Shown here piece by piece: positions 34,075 through 42,443 of a stretch of 64,000 bases of DNA (positions within the stretch are counted from its first letter, which is position 1; every line of letters starts with the position of its first letter). Origin of the DNA: Pseudoclavibacter helvolus (GTDB lineage: Bacteria > Actinomycetota > Actinomycetes > Actinomycetales > Microbacteriaceae); assembly GCF_014191305.1 (NCBI RefSeq), contig NZ_JACHWJ010000002.1, positions 310,001 through 374,000 on the forward strand, given 5' to 3'. Made by a program: the position numbers and the translations under genes. The notes under the pieces are model-generated. The model was not told the DNA's origin. It did no database searches and saw nothing but the letters and a program-made list of their open reading frames with translations.

Positions 34075-35433
34075 CTACTCGTTGTCGGCGACGAAGGCCG
34101 CGTAGTCGGTCTCGAGCGCTTCCGTGAACTGCTGCGGGGTGAGCTGCCCGTCGATGAGCCCCTGCAGGGACTGGCCGATGGTGTCACCGAAGGTCGGCGT
34201 TGCGTAGTCCAGGTACGGGAGCACGCTCCCAGACTCGGTGACTTCGCCGAAGGCGCCGTAGATGTCGGCGAAGACGCCGGACTCCGGCGCGAGCTCCGCC
34301 GAGTTGTTGACGGGCAGGTTGCCAGTGTCGGCGAGGATCTGCATCGCTTCGTCGCTCGTGAGGAAGTCGATGTAGGCCGCGGCGACGTCGGTGTTGTCAG
34401 CTGCGGAGGTCATCGCGAAGGGCAGGCCGGTTCCGCCGGTCGTCGCGAGCGTGCCCTCGCTCGTCTTCGGCACGAAGAAGCCGAGGTCGTCGCCCATGCT
34501 CGCCTCGAGGTCAGCCGCAAGCCAGGAGCCGCCGATCAGGAAGACGCCGTTGCCGCCCGCGAGGGCCTGCCAGGCGGCGTCGTAGTCGGTGCCGTTCACG
34601 CCGCTGTTGAAGTAGCCGTCGTCAACCCAGCTCTTGAGCTCGGTCGCCGCCTCGACGTTCTCCGGGGTGGTCCAGCTGGCGCCAGGGTTGCCGAGCCCCA
34701 GGTTCGTGATGCTCTCCGCATCCACGTACTCACCCTGCAGCGGGCCGAACACGTGACCCGCCGGCCACTGCTCGATGTTGCCGAGCTGCAGCGGCGTCTC
34801 ACCTGCCGCCTTCGCGGTCGCGAGCGCCGCGTCGAACTCGGCCCAGGTTCCAGGCACCTCGACGCCGATCTTCTCGAGCTTCGCCTTCGAGTAGAAGATG
34901 CCGACGACCTCGCCGACCTGGGGGAGGCCGTAGAGGTTGCCCTCGCCGAACACCTTCGCGTCCTCGCTATAGGTCGAGTACTGCAGGATCGACTCCTGGT
35001 AGCGGTCGAACCAGCCGTACGCCTCCGCGTAGTCGTCGAGCGGACGCAGCTGACCCGCTTCGACGAACGCTCCCATCGTGTTGCGGCCGTTGTTGGCTTG
35101 CACCACGTCGGGCGCATTGTCGTCGGTCAGCGCAAGACGGAGGGTCGTCGCAAGGTCGTCGAAGGCCTGCGAGTTCCGTTCGATCGTGACGTTCGGGTAG
35201 AGCTCCTCGAACGCCGCGTTGAGCTGCTCGATCTGCTCGTTCTGCCCGCCGCGCACCTCCTGGTCCCAGACCGTGAGGGTCACTTCCCCGACCTGCGAGA
35301 TGTCGGTGCTGATCTCACCAGCCGGCGCAGCTGGAGCATCCGTCTGCCCAGTGCCTGGGGCGCAACCCGCCAGGGCGAGGGCAAGCGCCAACCCGCCAGC
35401 GACTGCCGCGGTTTTCCGGTGCTTCTCGTTCAT
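34075..35433 (-). CDS. Sugar ABC transporter substrate-binding lipoprotein (extracellular family 1)
   Basis: A 452-aa lipoprotein with signal peptide and lipobox LALALAGCAPG (Cys near 24), then the family-1 fold: VTLTVWDQEVRGGQNEQIEQ, APDVVQANNGRN and AWQALAGGNGVFLIGGSWLA. The ATG at 35433 has AAGGAAG upstream. It precedes the two permease genes and follows the PfkB kinase by 101 bp (35434-35534, nothing clear apart from the leader). It would deliver an oligosaccharide to the permeases. Confidence 0.9.
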   Translation of the reverse strand: MNEKHRKTAAVAGGLALALALAGCAPGTGQTDAPAAPAGEISTDISQVGEVTLTVWDQEVRGGQNEQIEQLNAAFEELYPNVTIERNSQAFDDLATTLRLALTDDNAPDVVQANNGRNTMGAFVEAGQLRPLDDYAEAYGWFDRYQESILQYSTYSEDAKVFGEGNLYGLPQVGEVVGIFYSKAKLEKIGVEVPGTWAEFDAALATAKAAGETPLQLGNIEQWPAGHVFGPLQGEYVDAESITNLGLGNPGASWTTPENVEAATELKSWVDDGYFNSGVNGTDYDAAWQALAGGNGVFLIGGSWLAADLEASMGDDLGFFVPKTSEGTLATTGGTGLPFAMTSAADNTDVAAAYIDFLTSDEAMQILADTGNLPVNNSAELAPESGVFADIYGAFGEVTESGSVLPYLDYATPTFGDTIGQSLQGLIDGQLTPQQFTEALETDYAAFVADNE

Positions 35434-35534
35434 GTTGGGCTTCCTTCTCTTGCTGGCTGCGGGGGAGCAGAGGGTAAAGATATCGGTTGGGGAGCTCACG
35501 TGGCGGGCTTCGTCACTCAAGCTGCGAGGGCCAT

Positions 35535-36626
35535 TCAAGTGGCCGGGAAATGGTCGATGAGGCGGAAGGTCGCCTCGGCGCGGCGCACCGCCCCGGGGCG
35601 CTCCGGCGGGAGCACATCTTGCAGGAAGCCGTAGCGACTGATGAGGTCGGCGTCACCGGAGGCCCGCGTCGCATCCCACCAGTCGGAGATGTCACCCCAT
35701 CCAGGGGCCGCGAGCGAGCCGCCGAACTGCTGCACGGCGAGCGCTGAGCAGAGCGCAGAGAACTTGAGGCGCTGCTCGAGCGGCCAGTCGCGCAGCGTAC
35801 CGAGGACGAAGGATGCGCCGAACACGTCGCCGGCGCCCGTCGCGTCGTACGCGCGAACGGGCACAGCCGGGACACGCACTTCCTCGCCCGTCGCCGAATC
35901 GATGCCGATCGCACCGTCCTTGCCGCACGTCACCACCACGAGCGGGACGTGCGCTGAAAGTGCGCGCGCCGCGGCGAGCGGGGAGTCCGTGCGCGTGTAC
36001 TCGACCGCCTCGCGTTCGTTGGGCAGGAACGCGTAGCAGGAGGAAAGCGGCTCGAGCACAGCCGGGTCCCACGCGCCGGTGTCGTCCCAGCCGACGTCCG
36101 CGAAGATCCTGGTGCCCTGTTTCGCGGCCCGCAGCCACCACGGCTCCTGCTCGAGGCTCGACATGACCCCGAGCTCCGTCAGCGCCGTGCGGCTCGACAC
36201 GCCGTCGCTCAGCAGCGCGTCGCTCGAGATCGGACTCGGGTGCCCGTGCGTGATCATGCTGCGGTCGCCGTTCTGCGCCACCGAGACCGTCACGGCGGTG
36301 TGCCAGTTCTCGAAGCGCCGCGAGTGGCTCAGGTCGATGCCCTCGTGCTCCTCGAGCAGCTCCCAGCACCAACGGCCGTAGACGTCGTCGCCGAAGACCG
36401 ACGCGAGCGAGGTCGTGAGACCGAGGCGGCTTGCCGCCACGGCCAGGTTGGCGATGCCGCCCGGCGTCGAGCCCATGCCCTCGGCCCACACCTCGGTGCC
36501 GGCGCTCGGCACTCCGTGAAGATCGGTGAAGACGATGTCGAAGAAGACCGAGCCCGCGAGCACGACGTCGAAGCGCGCATCCACGACCGCACCGGTCGGT
36601 GGAGTCTGGCGGTGTACCGAAGCCAT
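35535..36626 (-). CDS. PfkB family carbohydrate kinase
   Basis: A 363-aa ribokinase/PfkB-family kinase. The N-terminal substrate motif is GMGSTPGGIANLAVAASRLG and the C-terminal signature is VRAYDATGAGDVFGASFVLG, with the catalytic Asp in GAGD. It phosphorylates a sugar or sugar-like compound with ATP. I choose the ATG at 36626 (AGAGGA 6 nt upstream) over one seven codons earlier. It is the first gene of the operon with the sugar importer and divergent from the GH4 gene; the 120-bp divergent gap (36627-36746) must hold both promoters. Confidence 0.88.
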   Translation of the reverse strand: MASVHRQTPPTGAVVDARFDVVLAGSVFFDIVFTDLHGVPSAGTEVWAEGMGSTPGGIANLAVAASRLGLTTSLASVFGDDVYGRWCWELLEEHEGIDLSHSRRFENWHTAVTVSVAQNGDRSMITHGHPSPISSDALLSDGVSSRTALTELGVMSSLEQEPWWLRAAKQGTRIFADVGWDDTGAWDPAVLEPLSSCYAFLPNEREAVEYTRTDSPLAAARALSAHVPLVVVTCGKDGAIGIDSATGEEVRVPAVPVRAYDATGAGDVFGASFVLGTLRDWPLEQRLKFSALCSALAVQQFGGSLAAPGWGDISDWWDATRASGDADLISRYGFLQDVLPPERPGAVRRAEATFRLIDHFPAT

Positions 36627-36746
36627 CGCGATTCCTCTCGCTCTCAACAGCAGTGTCTGAGCTTCAAGTATGTTCGATCACTGGTGGAGCGCGCTTGCGG
36701 TTTCCCGCGCGGTGGTCGTCGACGCGAAAGCAGAGGTGTTGTTCTC

Positions 36747-38096
36747 ATGAAGCTCACGATCATCGGAGGCGGAGGGTTCCGCGTTCCCCAGGTGTTCGAA
36801 GCGGTGGCGTCAGACGAAGCCCCGGTGCGCATCGACGAGCTGACCCTCTACGACGTGTCTCCCGAACGGCTCGCGATCATCCGCGTCATCGTCGAACGCA
36901 TCGCGAGCGAGAAGCGCTTCGCGCCGCGCGTCACGGTGACCACCGACCTCGAAGAGGCCCTGCGTGGCACGGACTTCGTGTTCAGCGCGGTCCGCGTCGG
37001 CGGGACGGCGGGGAGGGTCGCGGATGAACGCATCGCCCTCGGCCTCGGGGTGCTCGGCCAGGAGACCGTCGGCCCTGGCGGGTTGGCGTACGCGCTCCGC
37101 ACGATCCCGCTCATGGTCTCGCTCGCCGAGACGATCCGGCGGGTCGCGCCGGAGGCCTGGGTCATCAACTTCACGAACCCGGCCGGCATCGTGACGGAGG
37201 CGATGCGCGGAGTCCTCGGCGACCGGGTCGTCGGCATCTGCGACACCCCGATCGGACTCATGCGCCGCGCGGCGGCGGTCGCGGGGGCAGCGGCGCCAGG
37301 GAGCGCCGGAACCGCGTCGACCGTGGCGTTCGACTACGTCGGCCTCAACCACCTCGGCTGGCTGCGCTCGCTGCAGGTCGACGGCGTCGAGCGCCTCCCA
37401 GAACTGTTGGCTTCCGATGCCGCACTGCAGCGCATCGAGGAGGCGCGCCTGCTCGGATTCGACTGGGTGCGGGCGCTCGGCGCGCTGCCCAACGAGTACC
37501 TGTACTACTACTACTTCACGCGTGAGGCGAACGAGAGCATCCGTGCTGCCGCGACCACGAGGGGCGAGTACCTCGACGCGCAGCAGGGCGAGTTCTTCGC
37601 GAACCCGGGCTCGGACCCGCACGAGTCGTGGATGCACACCAGGCACGAGCGCGAGGCGAGCTATATGGCGGAGAGCCGCGAGGAAGGTGAAGAGCGCGAG
37701 GTCGAGGACGTCGCGGGAGGCGGCTACGAGAGCGTCGCGCTCGACCTCATGGCGGCGCTCTCGTCTGGCAAGCCCGCGACGATGATCCTCAATGTGCGCA
37801 ACGGGTCGCTTGTGCCCGCGCTCCCGGAGGACGCCGTGGTCGAGGTCGGCTGCGTCGTGGACGCCGACGGCGTGCACCCGTGGCCCATCGCCCCCGTCGA
37901 GGGGGCGATGCTGGGGCTCATGACGCAGGTGAAGTCGGCCGAGCGCCTCGTCATCGAGGCCGCGACGAGGGGATCTCGTGAGCTCGCGTGGCGAGGCTTC
38001 GCCGCGCATCCGCTTGTCGACTCCGTTGGCGTCGCCCGCAAGCTCGTCGACGGGTACAGCGCACACTTCGAGGGCATCGGGCGACTGCTGCGGTAG
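36747..38096 (+). CDS. Glycoside hydrolase family 4 (6-phospho-beta-glucosidase-like)
   Basis: A 449-aa NAD- and Mn-dependent glycosidase of family GH4. The N-terminal Rossmann fold (MKLTIIGGGGFRVPQVF) binds NAD, INFTNPAGIVTEAM and GICDTPIGLM carry the conserved Asn and Cys, and YVGLNHLGWL carries the metal-ligand His. GH4 enzymes cleave phosphorylated or free glycosides through a redox mechanism. It is divergent from the PfkB kinase, which fits kinase plus phospho-glycosidase action on an imported disaccharide. Complete, with good motifs. Confidence 0.92.
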   Translation: MKLTIIGGGGFRVPQVFEAVASDEAPVRIDELTLYDVSPERLAIIRVIVERIASEKRFAPRVTVTTDLEEALRGTDFVFSAVRVGGTAGRVADERIALGLGVLGQETVGPGGLAYALRTIPLMVSLAETIRRVAPEAWVINFTNPAGIVTEAMRGVLGDRVVGICDTPIGLMRRAAAVAGAAAPGSAGTASTVAFDYVGLNHLGWLRSLQVDGVERLPELLASDAALQRIEEARLLGFDWVRALGALPNEYLYYYYFTREANESIRAAATTRGEYLDAQQGEFFANPGSDPHESWMHTRHEREASYMAESREEGEEREVEDVAGGGYESVALDLMAALSSGKPATMILNVRNGSLVPALPEDAVVEVGCVVDADGVHPWPIAPVEGAMLGLMTQVKSAERLVIEAATRGSRELAWRGFAAHPLVDSVGVARKLVDGYSAHFEGIGRLLR

Positions 38097-38146
38097 TTGC
38101 CGGCGTAGATGCGTCGGCGTGTGGCCGCGTTGCCGTTGGTGAGGAG

Positions 38147-38950
38147 CTAGCGGGAGCCCAGGGCCCGGCTCATCCCGCGGAGCAGGAGCTTGCGGGGTGC
38201 GAGCTTCGAGCCGACGGTCAGGACCGTGTTGATGGGGCCGGGCACCACGGACGGCCCGGGCTTCGGCTTCTTGAGTTCCCGGAGGGTGATCGCGACGACG
38301 CTGCGCGCAGACATCCGTGGCAGGCCGGAGCCGATGTCCTCACCGGCGACGTCGAAGAACCCCGTTGAGGTCGGGCCGGGGGAGAGCGCGACCACGCGGA
38401 GGCCCGTGTCGGCCGACTCGGCCCAGAGTGCCTCGGTGAAGCTGCGCACAAACGCCTTCGTGGCTCCGTAGACCGCGAAGCCGGGCGTCGGCTGGTAGCC
38501 CGCGACGCTCGCGACGTTCACGAGGAAGCCGTCGCCTGCGCGCAGCTGCCCGATGAGCGCCTGCGTGAGGTCGACGAGCGCCGCCACGTTGAGGGCGATC
38601 TCGGCGCGAACCCGCTCGGGGGCCTCGTCGTGGAAGGCGCCGCTCGTGCCGAACCCCGCGTTGTTGATAAGACTCGTCACGCGCACGCCCCTGCGTTCGA
38701 TCTCTGACGTGAGGGCGGACGCGGCGCCAGGTTCCCCGAGATCGGCGGCGATCGTCGTCACCGTCACGCCGTACCGGCCACGAAGGTCGGCGGCCAGCTC
38801 CGCGAGCTTGGCCTCGCGGCGAGCCACCAGCACGAGGTCGCTCCCGCGTGACGCCAGCTGCCTGGCGAACTCTGCGCCGAGTCCGGAACTGGCCCCCGTG
38901 ACGAGCACGGTTTGCGAGCCGAAGCGGAGGGGGAGCATCCGGGAAGTCAT
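38147..38950 (-). CDS. SDR family NAD(P)-dependent oxidoreductase
   Basis: A 267-aa classical short-chain dehydrogenase. The cofactor motif is VLVTGASSGLGAEFARQLAS, the NNAG equivalent is LINNAGFGTS and the catalytic tetrad includes VNVASVAGYQP and YGATKAFVRSF. The C-terminus is basic, as in DltE/Sadh-like SDRs. The start is 38950 or, with weaker support, 38938. It is divergent from the second SDR gene, and the 246-bp gap (38951-39196) holds no gene. Confidence 0.88.
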   Translation of the reverse strand: MTSRMLPLRFGSQTVLVTGASSGLGAEFARQLASRGSDLVLVARREAKLAELAADLRGRYGVTVTTIAADLGEPGAASALTSEIERRGVRVTSLINNAGFGTSGAFHDEAPERVRAEIALNVAALVDLTQALIGQLRAGDGFLVNVASVAGYQPTPGFAVYGATKAFVRSFTEALWAESADTGLRVVALSPGPTSTGFFDVAGEDIGSGLPRMSARSVVAITLRELKKPKPGPSVVPGPINTVLTVGSKLAPRKLLLRGMSRALGSR

Positions 38951-39196
38951 GCCGCCAATGTACGAGCGGGCTGCTGACGAAGCCTGCATGCGGGCGCAGG
39001 AGCGTCAGGCCGTGCCAAAAAGTAGCTAGGCGGCCTCCTGAACCGGACGAAATCCGAGTCATGCTCGCGCCTTGGTTCTAGGGTTGAGCCAACCCCCTCA
39101 GTACCAACGAACCGCGCCCTAGCAGTCTTCGCCGCGCCTGTTTGCGGCTCATACGTCACTGAGCGAAACGCTCCCTCAGCGTGAAGGATCTCCCCA

Positions 39197-39981
39197 ATGA
39201 CTCGTACGTACGTTGTCACAGGCTCGGCAACCGGTCTCGGCAAAGCCACGGCCCTCAAACTCAGAGAAGACGGGCACCGGGTCATAGGCGTCGACCTCGT
39301 CGGCGCCGATATCAACGTCGACCTCACGAACGCCGACGGCCGCGAGGAGCTGGTGCGCAGGCGACCGAGTTGAGCGGCGGCATCGTCGACGGTGCCCTCG
39401 CGATCGCCGATCGCATGCGCCCCTCCTCCGAGACAGTCTCCGTCAACCACTTCGGCGCCGTCGCCACGCTCGAGGGGTTGCGGCCCCTCCTTGCGCTCTC
39501 CGACGCGCCACGCGCCGCGGTGGTCGCGACCCTGGTGCCGCTCGAAGAGGTGAATGGTCGGCTGCTCGAGCTCATCGAAACCGGCGACGAGGAGGCAGCC
39601 CTCGCCTACTCGGATGAGCTCACCTCAGAGCTGACCCCGCTCGGCTCCTCAGTGCTCTTCGCGACTTCGAAGCAGTCCGTTGCCCGGTGGGCCCGGCAGG
39701 CAGCGACCCGGCCGGAGTGGGGCGGATCGGGGATCGCCCTCAACGTGGTCGCCCCGGGCCGCTCCTTCATGTCGATGACGGCCGGGGCACTCGAGACGGA
39801 CGAGGGCAGGGCCGCGCACGGCCACGAAGAGCCGGTGGCGCCCGGCCAACTGACGGGCGACGCCAGCCACGTCGCGAACCTCCTCGCCTGGCTCACCAGC
39901 GAGGACAACGGCTACGTGACGGGCCAGGTCATCTACGCAGACGACGGCGCCGAGAGTGCTCGCCGCCCCGCGCGCGTCTGA
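39197..39981 (+). pseudogene. SDR oxidoreductase (3-alpha-hydroxysteroid-dehydrogenase-like), frameshifted
   Basis: The first frame (ATG 39197, AAGGATCT upstream) reads VVTGSATGLGKATALKL and continues to a stop after 58 codons (39371-39373). Homology resumes in another frame at ATELSGGIVDGALAIADRM and runs to 39981. Adding one base to the GG at about 39357-39358 restores 261 codons, a normal SDR length. The active site also looks lost: the YxxxK tyrosine is Phe (FATSK) and the usual catalytic Ser region reads VATLVP. Two independent defects support a real pseudogene over a sequencing error alone. Confidence 0.8.
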
Positions 39982-40104
39982 CCCGCGCGCACCCGCCTGC
40001 CTGCGCACTTGCCTTCCCGCACATCCGCGCGCCCGTCTGTCTGCCTGCCTGTGTATCCGCGCGCTCGCGTCTTCGCGCATCCGCACCCCGGCGCATCCGG
40101 CAGG

Positions 40105-40138
40105 AAATGCAGGCTCGTTCGGGAACGAGCCTGCATTT
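40105..40138. terminator. Intrinsic terminator between convergent genes
   Basis: AAATGCAGGCTCGTTC (40105-40120) and its exact reverse complement (40123-40138) form a 16-bp stem whose flanking A and T runs make it work in both directions. The surrounding bases (39982-40191) are C/G-rich low-complexity sequence without a gene. Confidence 0.88.
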
Positions 40139-40191
40139 GCCGTGAGGATGCGCGTGGTCGCGTCGGCGGACGCTGGGCAAGCGAGGGGGCG

Positions 40192-41568
40192 TCAGCGGAC
40201 GCCGGCGACTTCAGATTCGTCACGCTGCACGTCGCGCTCGGCGGCCTTCGCCCGCATCGCCTTCTCGTCGTCGAGCCAGTTGACTCCCTTGTTGTTGAGG
40301 AAGAAGACGTAGACGACAAGCGACGCGGCGATCGCGATCGTGACGTAGACGATGAAGAGCGGCACTTGCTGAGCTTCGCCCGCCGCCGTGTAGAGCAGGG
40401 GCGCGGTGCCGCCGAACAGCGAGTTCGCCATGGCGTAGCCGAAGCCGACGCCGAGTGCACGGATGTGCGTCGGGAAGAGCTCGGCCTTCACAACGGCGTT
40501 GATGGAGGTGTAGCCGGTGAGGATCACGAAGCCGCCGACGAGGATGGCGAACGCCGCGAGCTCGTTGGTCTGCTGGGGCAGGTACGTGAGCAGGAACCAG
40601 GTGTAGAGCACGCCGCCTGCGCCGAAGAACACGAGCAGCGTCTTGCGGCCGACGATGTCGGAAAGCCAACCGCCGAGGGGCTGCAGCAGCATGAGCACGG
40701 TGAGGGCGATGAGGTTCAGGATCGTGCCCGAGACCACGTCATCTCCAGCGAACGCCTTCTTCACGATGCCGGGGCCCGTCACCGAGTAGGTGTAGAAGGC
40801 GACCGTGCCACCCATCGTGATGAGGAAGCACAGGAGGAGCGGGCGCCACTGGTGCAGGATGAGCTCCTTCATGGAGCCAGAGGTGCGCGACTGGCCGTCC
40901 TTGACTGACTCGAGGGCCGATTCGCTGAGCGACTCGTCCATCGTGCGTCGCAGGTAGAAGACGACGATTGCTGCGACGCCTCCGATACCGAACGCGATGC
41001 GCCAGCCCCACTCGGAGATCGCCTCGGTCGGCATGGCGAGCACCATGACCAGGAGCGTCGCCTGGGCGAGCACGTGGCCGCCGACCAACGTCACGTAGTG
41101 GAACGACGACAGGAAGCCGCGGCGTCCGCGGATCGCCGCCTCCGACATGTAGGTGGCGCTTGTGCCGTACTCGCCGCCCGTCGCGAAGCCCTGCACGAGG
41201 CGGCACATGATGAGGATGATCGCGGCACCCGCGCCGATGACCTCAGCCGACGGGGTGAGCGCGATGAGGAACGAGCATCCGGCCATGATCGAGACCGAGA
41301 CGGTGAGGGCGAGGCGGCGACCGTGCCGGTCGGCGAAGCGCCCGAAGAACCAGGCCCCGATAGGGCGCATGAGGAAGGTGACCGCGAAGATGGCCCAGAT
41401 GTAGATCTGCGAGTTCTTATCTTCCGAGTCGAAGAACTGGAACTCGAAGTAGGAGGCGAAGACCGAGTAGACGTAGACGTCGTACCACTCGACGAGGTTG
41501 CCGGCCGAGCCCTTCAGGGTGTTGGAAATCGAGCGGCGCAGGCTGCCCGGCACTTGTGTCGTCGTCAT
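40192..41568 (-). CDS. MFS transporter of the metabolite:H+ symporter (MHS) family
   Basis: A 458-aa transporter with 12 membrane segments resembling alpha-ketoglutarate/citrate/proline-betaine symporters (KgtP/ProP group). Signatures: GNLVEWYDVYVYSVFASYF in helix 1, GRFADRHGRRLAL in loop 2-3, RLVQGFATGGEYGTSATYMS and FPTHIRALGVGFGYAMANS. It imports an organic acid or similar solute with protons. The ATG at 41568 has GGAG 8 nt upstream. It is divergent from the response regulator / kinase / TAXI operon, which probably controls it. Confidence 0.9.
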   Translation of the reverse strand: MTTTQVPGSLRRSISNTLKGSAGNLVEWYDVYVYSVFASYFEFQFFDSEDKNSQIYIWAIFAVTFLMRPIGAWFFGRFADRHGRRLALTVSVSIMAGCSFLIALTPSAEVIGAGAAIILIMCRLVQGFATGGEYGTSATYMSEAAIRGRRGFLSSFHYVTLVGGHVLAQATLLVMVLAMPTEAISEWGWRIAFGIGGVAAIVVFYLRRTMDESLSESALESVKDGQSRTSGSMKELILHQWRPLLLCFLITMGGTVAFYTYSVTGPGIVKKAFAGDDVVSGTILNLIALTVLMLLQPLGGWLSDIVGRKTLLVFFGAGGVLYTWFLLTYLPQQTNELAAFAILVGGFVILTGYTSINAVVKAELFPTHIRALGVGFGYAMANSLFGGTAPLLYTAAGEAQQVPLFIVYVTIAIAASLVVYVFFLNNKGVNWLDDEKAMRAKAAERDVQRDESEVAGVR

Positions 41569-41647
41569 TGACTTCTCCATCGTCGTTGATCTGCTTCTGC
41601 CATCGGGGCGGGGCCCCGGCCCCACCTCGGTGTGGGTGTACTCGACA

Positions 41648-41700
41648 ACTCTCGAGAGTGCGCAAGGGCTCGCGCGCGGATCCTTACATTCCCTTTACGT
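41648..41700. promoter_or_regulatory. Candidate response-regulator sites in the MHS/two-component divergent promoter
   Basis: A perfect 12-bp palindrome ACTCTCGAGAGT (41648-41659) and a direct repeat CCTTACATT / CCTTTACGT (41682-41690 and 41692-41700), about one helical turn apart, lie between the divergent genes. Direct repeats at 10-11 bp are typical of OmpR/PhoB-family regulators. Confidence 0.45.
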
Positions 41701-41780
41701 GGGCTGCGCACGGGCTGTCTTGGGATGTGCTCGACGGCTCGCATGGGCGTGACGGCCCACCCCACGCCTACCATTGGGGC

Positions 41781-42443
41781 ATGCGTGTGCTCGTCGCCGA
41801 GGATGACGCGTCCGTCTCCGCCGCCCTCGCGGCCGTGCTCGGGCGCGCCGATCATGCCTGCCTTCGGGTCGCCCGCGGCAGCGACGTCTTGCTGCAGCAC
41901 CGTGACGTTGAGCTTGTGCTCCTCGACCTCGGCCTCGAGGACATGGACGGGCTCGAGGTGCTCAGGCGGCTCCGCCAGGTGAGCCAGGTGCCCGTCATCG
42001 TGGTCACGGCTCGCGGCGATGAGCGCTCGACGGTGCGGGCCCTCGGGCTCGGCGCCGACGACTACCTCGTGAAACCCGTGCGCATGCACGAGCTGCTGGC
42101 TCGCATCGACGCGGTCGCCAGGCGGCGCGCTCCGGAATCAGAGCCGGAGGTCGTGCACGTCGGTGAGGCGCGCATCGAGCTGCTCTCGCGTCGGGTGGTG
42201 GTTGGCGACGGCGAGGTGGCCCTGACGCCGACCGAGTTCGAGCTGCTCGCCGTGCTCGCGAAACGGGTCGGCCGGGCGGTCAGCCGGCAAGAGCTCCTCG
42301 ACCAGGTGTGGGGCGACGCCTACGCGGCGACCTCCCGTTCGTTCGACGTGCACCTCGCGCAGTTGCGGCAGAAGCTGCCAGCCGTCGCGATCACCACGAT
42401 CCGCGGGTTCGGCTACCGACTCGAGACGAAGCTCACGCCGTGA
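41781..42443 (+). CDS. OmpR/TctD-family response regulator
   Basis: A 220-aa two-component regulator. The receiver domain (RVLVAEDDASVSAALAAVL) has the phospho-acceptor Asp in ELVLLDLGLEDMDGLEVLRR and a Lys in DDYLVKPVRMHELLARI. The C-terminal winged helix contains ALTPTEFELLAVLAKR and SFDVHLAQLRQKLP. It overlaps the histidine kinase by GTGA. TctD-like regulators control tricarboxylate or dicarboxylate uptake, which fits the divergent MHS transporter. Confidence 0.93.
   Translation: MRVLVAEDDASVSAALAAVLGRADHACLRVARGSDVLLQHRDVELVLLDLGLEDMDGLEVLRRLRQVSQVPVIVVTARGDERSTVRALGLGADDYLVKPVRMHELLARIDAVARRRAPESEPEVVHVGEARIELLSRRVVVGDGEVALTPTEFELLAVLAKRVGRAVSRQELLDQVWGDAYAATSRSFDVHLAQLRQKLPAVAITTIRGFGYRLETKLTP

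Noticed and set aside
36810-38066. 418-codon minus-strand frame opposite GH4
   Set aside because: Shadow of a complete GH4 gene with all motifs.
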